DNA of 18,046 nucleotides from contig CAMPGU010000052.1 in NCBI GenBank assembly GCA_946885645.1, forward strand, positions 1 through 18,046, given 5' to 3'. This stretch comes from an uncultured Haloferula sp. (GTDB lineage: Bacteria; Verrucomicrobiota; Verrucomicrobiae; Verrucomicrobiales; Akkermansiaceae). Below are positions 14,144-18,046 of the stretch, in pieces. Position 1 is the first letter of the stretch. Every line of letters begins with the position of its first letter. Made by a program: the position numbers and the translations under genes. Under the pieces are notes generated by a model. The model saw nothing but the letters and a program-made list of their open reading frames with translations, ran no database searches and was not told where the DNA came from.

Positions 14144-15516
14144 ATCCGCCGGCCCCGCGCATCAAACGGGAAAGCGCTTCCTTCTGGCTGGCGCTGATCC
14201 CGTGCGCGGTGTGTGTCGCGTTCTTGGCTTACATGCGCCTCGTGGTCTTCCAGGACCGCGTCTTTCCCCTATCGGCGGGCCTAGCCTTGCTGCTCTGCCT
14301 GTGGAACCGCGACCTCCGCCTTCTCTACGGGATGGCCGTGGCTTTGACCGCGGTGTCCGCGCTAAAGGTCTTCGTGGTGATGCCTGACGGCCAGCCCGTG
14401 CGGGACTCGCTTGCGGCGTTCTCGTCGCAGTTGATCAATATCTGGCTGGTGGCGATCGTCATTCACGGTCTCCTTGTGGCGCGGGAGCGGTTGATGCAAA
14501 AGCAGGCGGAACTCGAGCACCTCAATACCGAGCTGGAGGCAAACAACGAGGAACTGGCTGCGAGCAATGAGGAACTTTCCGCGCGCGAAGAGGAAATAAG
14601 CCGCCAGAATGAAGAGCTCCAGAGCCAGACAGAGGAGATGGAGCAGCAGTCGGAGGAGCTCCGGCAGCAGACGGAGGAAATGGAGCAACAGAGCGCCGAA
14701 CTCCAGGAGCTCAACCAGGAACTGGTCCGGCGGGAGAAAGGGTTGGAGATCCTCTTGAACTCGGGTCGCTGGATCCGCAGCGAGATGTCGGAGGCCTTCG
14801 TGATGAGCGGCGTCTGTCAGGCGGGGATCCAGATCATGTCGGAGGAGGCGCAGGCGGCCGATGTCGCCGGGCCGGAAGGCGGGCGCTATGACGTATGGGG
14901 AGACGCGGGCTTCGGCTTGCAGGGCCGTTTGGACTCCGAACTCGCCTTTGATGACTCTTTCGCTGCCGTGGTGGTGGAGAGCGGCCGCACCGCCTGCATC
15001 GAGGACATCCAACTGCGGCCCGATATCAAGCTGCCGGTCCCGCGCGTCGGCCATCCCTTTCGATCCGCGTTAGCGACACCGATCTGGTACGAGGGAGAGA
15101 TCGTTGCTGCGCTCTGTTTTTACAGCTCCATGCCGCGCCAGTGGACGGAGCACGATTTCAGCATCGCGGAGTGGCTGGCCTCCCAGGCGGCGCTTGCCTT
15201 GCAATCGATTCGTACCCAGCGCGAATTAGAGACCAAGCGGCGCGATGCGGAAGAGGCGGCGCAGCAGAAGAGCCGCTTTCTCGCCGCGATCTCCCATGAT
15301 GTCCGGACTCCCGCGAATGCCATCTCCCTTCTTGCGGAGCTGATCAAGCGCTCCGCCTCCGACCCGCTGATGGCGGCCGATGTCCCGGGGCTCGCGACCA
15401 GCCTCTGGAGCAATGCCCGCCTGCTCGTGGATCTGGTCGGCGATGTCCTCGATCTCACCGCTTGGACTCCGGCAACGCGGAGCTACAGATTTCCGAATTC
15501 GCGCTTTCGGATCTGA
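14140..15516 (+). CDS. Hybrid histidine kinase, N-terminal part (TM, coiled coil, GAF, HisKA), frameshifted
   Basis: Sensor half of a hybrid histidine kinase. Residues 15-113 hold three or four membrane segments. From 118 to about 205 runs an unbroken coiled coil. A GAF-like sensor domain lies at about 210-360 (ATPIWYEGEIVAALCFYSS, then F-S-I-A-E-W-L-A-S-Q-A-A-L-A-L). The HisKA dimerisation domain has phospho-acceptor H386 in FLAAISHDVRTPANAIS. The frame is correct to LVDLVGDVLDLT (residue 440) and then continues into 18 unrelated residues before a stop. The expected continuation, R-L-D-S-G-N, lies in the -1 frame starting at base 15459, so one base is missing near 15459-15461. Whole, the protein would be about 742 residues with the next entry. 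Start ATG overlaps the stop of the CheR-like gene. As it stands this half has no ATP-binding domain. Confidence 0.88.
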   Translation: MNPPAPRIKRESASFWLALIPCAVCVAFLAYMRLVVFQDRVFPLSAGLALLLCLWNRDLRLLYGMAVALTAVSALKVFVVMPDGQPVRDSLAAFSSQLINIWLVAIVIHGLLVARERLMQKQAELEHLNTELEANNEELAASNEELSAREEEISRQNEELQSQTEEMEQQSEELRQQTEEMEQQSAELQELNQELVRREKGLEILLNSGRWIRSEMSEAFVMSGVCQAGIQIMSEEAQAADVAGPEGGRYDVWGDAGFGLQGRLDSELAFDDSFAAVVVESGRTACIEDIQLRPDIKLPVPRVGHPFRSALATPIWYEGEIVAALCFYSSMPRQWTEHDFSIAEWLASQAALALQSIRTQRELETKRRDAEEAAQQKSRFLAAISHDVRTPANAISLLAELIKRSASDPLMAADVPGLATSLWSNARLLVDLVGDVLDLTAWTPATRSYRFPNSRFRI

Positions 15517-16367
15517 TCCGGGCAGAAGTGGGGCAGGCAAAGACGCTGCTGGCTTCCAAGAATGTAACGGTCGGGTGCGAACTCCCGGCTGAAGAGATCC
15601 GCTTGAGCACCGACCGGACGAAGCTCTCCCGGATTGTCTCCAACTTGCTGGGAAACGCGGTGAAATTCACCGATGAGGGAGAGGTGTGCGTGTCGTGCGA
15701 GAAGGTCGGGAATGCGGTGGAGATCCGGATCAAGGACACGGGCTGCGGCATTCCAGCCGATTCCCTGAAGCATGTCTTCGACGAGTTTTTCCAGCTGCGC
15801 AATCCCGAGCGGGACCGGGAAAAAGGAACCGGCCTCGGATTGGCCATTTGCCGCCGCCTGGCCTCATGTCTCGGTGCCTCCATTGCCGTTGAGAGCGTGG
15901 TAGGACAGGGCTCCGTCTTTATCCTTACCGTGCCGGACAGGCCCGCCGCCGGAGTGTTTGCTCCCGCGGAGGAGGCCGCGGAGCACCCGGTGAATGAGGA
16001 CGGCCATGCCTTGGATGGCAGGCGCATCCTGCTGGTGGAGGATAACGATGTGGCCCGGGCCGCGGTCACCCGGCTGCTCGCCGCGGAGGGAGCCCTCGTA
16101 TCGCCCGCCCCGACCGGCCGCGAGGCCCTCAGGCTGCTTGAAGAGCAGGAGCACGACATCGTGCTCCTCGATCTCAATCTTCCGGATATGGACGGCAGTG
16201 AAATCCTGCAACGGCTCCAGATCGCGCGGCCACCGTCCTTGGAACGGGTGCTCGTGGTCACCGGCGATGTCCGCCACGAGCGCGTGGAACAGGTGATGCT
16301 GCTGGGAGCGGATCGCTTGATCGCGAAGCCGCTCAGTTTGGCAAAGCTCCGCGAGTCATTGGCCTAG
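15462..16367 (+). CDS. Hybrid histidine kinase, C-terminal part (HATPase_c and receiver), frameshifted
   Basis: Catalytic and receiver half of the kinase whose first half ends upstream. The frame's first usable codon is a TTG at 15462, but it lacks any ribosome site and I think it is not a natural start; translation of the intact gene would run through from 14140. Counted from 15462 (301 residues), the HATPase_c domain spans about 15-160, with N box NLLGNAVKFT (61-70), G1 DTGCGIP (92-98) and G2 GTGLGLA (122-128). The receiver domain spans 186-301, with acidic residues E193 and D194, phospho-acceptor D237 in VLLDLNLPDMDG, T267 in VVTGD and K289 in IAKP. All functional residues are present, so the break is recent or a sequencing error. 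The last 35 bases overlap the convergent lone-receiver gene. Confidence 0.87.
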   Translation: MDSGNAELQISEFALSDLIRAEVGQAKTLLASKNVTVGCELPAEEIRLSTDRTKLSRIVSNLLGNAVKFTDEGEVCVSCEKVGNAVEIRIKDTGCGIPADSLKHVFDEFFQLRNPERDREKGTGLGLAICRRLASCLGASIAVESVVGQGSVFILTVPDRPAAGVFAPAEEAAEHPVNEDGHALDGRRILLVEDNDVARAAVTRLLAAEGALVSPAPTGREALRLLEEQEHDIVLLDLNLPDMDGSEILQRLQIARPPSLERVLVVTGDVRHERVEQVMLLGADRLIAKPLSLAKLRESLA

Positions 16368-16812
16368 GCGCTTCCCCAGGCTCCGCCGAGAGGAGTTCGG
16401 CCACGACTTCCTTCAACAGGATCCGCAAATCCGCCGGGCTTACCGGCTTCGACACGCAGCGCCTGATGCCGGCCTCCTCACACATCCGTTTGGTATCCTC
16501 CCCGTCGTAGCCGGTCAGCGCAACCACCGCAGGACCGCCGTCCGGATGCGACTCCCGGATTTTCCTCGCCGCCTCGACCCCGTCGGTTCCGGGCATCGAG
16601 ATGTCCATCAGGATCACATGGGGATCATATTCTCCGGCCGCGGTGATCGCCTGATCCCCATCGTACACGACATGCACGTCGTAGCCTTCCATTTTCAGGA
16701 AGAGACCCAGAATGTCCGCCGCATTCTTGCCATCGTCCGCAACGAGGATTCTGACGGCAGAAGCACTCCCGGGAGATCCGGGAAGAACATGGGAGTCGGG
16801 TTTGGAAGACAT
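16333..16812 (-). CDS. Single-domain response regulator (receiver only)
   Basis: A 159-residue protein consisting of one receiver domain (about 20-140) with no output domain. Residues: acidic pair D26/D27 in ILVADDGKN, phospho-acceptor D70 in VILMDISMPGTDG, T100 in VVALTGYDG and K122 in CVSKPV, a complete active set. The flanks are short and unstructured: Ser/Pro-rich at the N-terminus, and a tail ending T-R-G-A-L-P-N. The ATG at 16812 is the best start; the frame extends further upstream but into Arg-rich, unconserved sequence. Its 3' end overlaps the kinase gene's 3' end by 35 bases on the opposite strand. Position next to a hybrid kinase makes a phosphorelay partner likely, acting by protein contact since there is no DNA-binding domain. 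Confidence 0.88.
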   Translation of the reverse strand: MSSKPDSHVLPGSPGSASAVRILVADDGKNAADILGLFLKMEGYDVHVVYDGDQAITAAGEYDPHVILMDISMPGTDGVEAARKIRESHPDGGPAVVALTGYDGEDTKRMCEEAGIRRCVSKPVSPADLRILLKEVVAELLSAEPGEAPRPMTRGALPN

Positions 16813-17004
16813 GGCGATCAGGGACTTTATCGCCCCCGGAACTCGGGAAGCAAGCGCTCTCCACCGTGCAAATGGCACAGGACACGTTGCAAATCGCGTT
16901 GAAAAATGAAGAGCTGAACTGTCGCGAGCTCGTCTCCGGATTGGAGGGAGGTGATTTGTGTAACTATCGAAAGTGGCTCGCCTCCTGCGTAGGCCGTATC
17001 TCCG
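16813..17004. promoter_or_regulatory. Divergent intergenic region between lone receiver and ferritin-fold gene
   Basis: These 192 bases should hold promoters for both flanking genes. A 7-base direct repeat TGCAAAT starts at 16867 and again at 16888, 21 bases apart (two helical turns), the first copy overlapping a GTGC/GCAC inverted repeat. I see no clear sigma-70 pair. GGAGGGAGG at about 16945 is too far from the next start to be its ribosome site. Confidence 0.3.
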
Positions 17005-17490
17005 ATGGATCATCCCTTCCTTCCCCATTATTTCAGGAATTTCCGCCGCCTGTACAGCTGCGAGCTACAGTTGATGAGTTTCTTGCCCGAGCTGAAATCC
17101 AGCACCGGAAGCAAGCACTTGCGCGAGGAGATCGAGGATCTTGTCGGCTTTTGCCGCGAGAGGAGGAATATCTTGGAATTGCTGGCTCTTTCCCACGGCT
17201 TCTCCGCTGCGGGCGACGAATGTTCGGAGATGGCGACCCTCATCAGCACCGAGTGGAAGGCGCTTCAGAAAGGGTACGCGGCGGATTTCCAGAACGACTT
17301 CGTGTCGGATCTCTGCGAAGCGCTGCACCGGAAGCTGATCCAGGATTACTGTATCGCCCGCAGTTTGGCGGCAAAAGTGGACTTTGCCGATGATGTTAAG
17401 GGCTTCGATGTCGTGATCGACCGACTGATCGAAGCTTTTCCGGAGGTGTGGAGTCGTACCGGCAGGTCCTTCTCCGCAGTCGCCGCGTGA
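17005..17490 (+). CDS. DUF892 / YciF-like ferritin-fold protein
   Basis: A 161-residue helical protein resembling the YciE/YciF (DUF892) branch of the ferritin-like superfamily. The opening helix LYSCELQLMSFLPELKSSTG (residues 16-35) matches the family's T-Y-S-A-E-K-Q-L...A-L-P-K pattern, and KHLREEI and LIQDYCIARSLA (111-122) fall where helices 2 and 3 of the family lie. E20 corresponds to the first metal ligand. The usual later ligands (E-E-T in helix 2, E-H-Y-E in helix 3) appear replaced; helix 3 reads Q-D-Y-C. Diiron chemistry is therefore doubtful. The ATG at 17005 is used without a strong ribosome site. It is divergent from the lone receiver, followed by a small unknown gene after 26 bases. 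Family assignment from a by-eye alignment. Confidence 0.6.
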   Translation: MDHPFLPHYFRNFRRLYSCELQLMSFLPELKSSTGSKHLREEIEDLVGFCRERRNILELLALSHGFSAAGDECSEMATLISTEWKALQKGYAADFQNDFVSDLCEALHRKLIQDYCIARSLAAKVDFADDVKGFDVVIDRLIEAFPEVWSRTGRSFSAVAA

Positions 17491-17516
17491 ATCCGGCCCC
17501 GGAAAAAACCGGAACA

Positions 17517-17765
17517 ATGGACGCGTCGAACATCGCAGGCCGCCAGCTCGCACGAGGAGATTGCCGTATCGGTGATTGGGTCAGGGCGGCGGACGTTCCC
17601 GAATGGATCAATGAGGGCGGCGCGCGGCGGTATCGGCCGGGAAGCGTGGTGATCTCCCCGGAGGCGGGAGTGATAGGAGGGGTCGTACCCGCGGAACACC
17701 CGGCGGAGTGGGTCTTCGAGCCGGTGGAAATCGGGGGTGAAACCGTCTGGCTGAGGGAGCGATGA
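17517..17765 (+). CDS. Hypothetical protein, 82 residues
   Basis: I do not recognise this protein. From the ATG at 17517 it has 82 residues, with a predicted mainly beta character (RRYRPGSVVISPEAGVIGGV, then WVFEPVEIGGETVWL), several Trp, and no membrane segment or Cys cluster (a single Cys). An in-frame TTG/GTG-type start at 17448 would overlap the preceding gene and add a low-quality N-terminus, so I do not use it. It follows the DUF892-like gene after 26 bases and is probably co-transcribed with it. It could be a small structural or binding partner; no function can be stated. Confidence 0.5.
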   Translation: MDASNIAGRQLARGDCRIGDWVRAADVPEWINEGGARRYRPGSVVISPEAGVIGGVVPAEHPAEWVFEPVEIGGETVWLRER

Positions 17766-17933
17766 TCCCCTCTGAAACGGCCGTTCAAAAGCGGCGCGAA
17801 TTGCATCCGGAGAAGGTGCTTTGCAATGGTCCGGGCGGTTGTCTGCCCGCTCGCGGAGGGAGCACAAGGCCCGGCGATCCGCGGAAAGGCATTCACCGGG
17901 CTATAAGGCACGTGATCCGCTGGTGGAATGTCC
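17766..17933. other. Intergenic stretch before the glycine-zipper gene
   Basis: 168 bases. Short open frames on the plus strand (one starting at 17762 and overlapping the preceding stop as ATGA) have Arg/Gly/Pro-rich products unlike any family, and I do not accept them as genes. GGCTATAAGG near 17899 could be part of a promoter for the next gene, but no matching -35 is evident. Confidence 0.3.
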
Positions 17934-18046
17934 ATGGACCGCAAGACAGGATCGCAGGGAGATGACGCAGGCTTCATGCAAGATGCAGGCGGGACGGGCA
18001 CGGCCTTCGGGACGCTGGGGGGGGCGATAGCCGGAGGGATCGTAGG
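17934..18046 (+). CDS. Glycine-zipper protein, 3'-truncated by the window edge
   Basis: The ATG at 17934 opens a frame that is still open at the window end (37 complete codons). After a polar N-terminus (MDRKTGSQGDDAGF) it enters a Gly/Ala-rich hydrophobic segment, GGTGTAFGTLGGAIAGGIVG, with glycines at spacings of three to four. This is the hallmark of glycine-zipper membrane or envelope proteins. GGTGGAATG just upstream may serve as ribosome site. Such small proteins are frequent in stress-linked clusters. With only the first part visible, size and further domains are unknown. Confidence 0.65.
   Translation, partial: MDRKTGSQGDDAGFMQDAGGTGTAFGTLGGAIAGGIV

Noticed and set aside
15452..15470. 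Programmed -1 ribosomal frameshift joining the two kinase halves
   Set aside because: No X-XXY-YYZ slippery heptamer and no obvious downstream stem at the right distance; a one-base indel explains the break better.
17762..17965. 67-codon frame overlapping the end of the 82-residue hypothetical gene
   Set aside because: Attractive ATGA overlap, but the product is Arg/Gly/Pro-rich without domain, and it runs into the better-supported glycine-zipper start at 17934.

Overview
The window is GC-rich, almost fully coding, and looks chromosomal. It carries no rRNA, tRNA, CRISPR array, transposase or phage gene that I can see. Gene content and style suggest a Gram-negative, free-living bacterium of the Verrucomicrobiota, perhaps a Luteolibacter-like member. 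That placement is inference from gene neighbourhood and general protein character, not from a marker gene.

Layout. (1) 1-2574, plus strand: housekeeping genes. These are the 3' part of a uroporphyrinogen-III synthase (hemD) cut by the window edge, a DHH-family NrnA-like phosphoesterase, and the tRNA pseudouridine-55 synthase truB. (2) 2571-4565, minus strand: a membrane-anchored glycerophosphodiester phosphodiesterase whose stop codon interlocks with that of truB, and an AraC-family regulator. (3) 4730-5467, plus: a short-chain dehydrogenase divergent from the AraC gene and plausibly its target. A 311-base gap with a strong hairpin follows. (4) 5779-8965, plus: the bacterial NHEJ pair Ku and LigD, overlapping by 56 bases. 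(5) 9114-10301, plus: a secreted PQQ/sorbosone-dehydrogenase-type beta-propeller. (6) 10323-10565, minus: a very Cys-rich small metal-binding protein. (7) 10730-13012, plus: a DUF2383 four-helix-bundle protein, a type IB topoisomerase, a short acidic protein and a DUF1737 protein. (8) 13154-16367, plus: a CheR-like methyltransferase translationally coupled to a membrane hybrid histidine kinase. One missing base breaks the kinase gene in two just after its dimerisation domain. (9) 16333-16812, minus: a stand-alone receiver protein convergent with, and overlapping, the kinase gene. (10) 17005-18046, plus: a DUF892/YciF-like ferritin-fold protein, an unrecognised 82-residue protein, and the beginning of a glycine-zipper protein cut by the window edge.

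From about 5.8 kb onward the content reads as a stress-survival island. It combines break repair (Ku, LigD), DNA topology (TopIB), two ferritin-fold proteins, a thiol-rich metal binder and a glycine-zipper envelope protein, with a phosphorelay (CheR-like enzyme, hybrid kinase, lone receiver) embedded in the middle. The individual families are known. The most distinctive items are the unorthodox CheR/hybrid-kinase pair with its long polar-core coiled-coil stalk, the one-base frameshift in that kinase, and the Ku/LigD overlap containing a seven-A run. That the phosphorelay controls the island is a hypothesis from position only.
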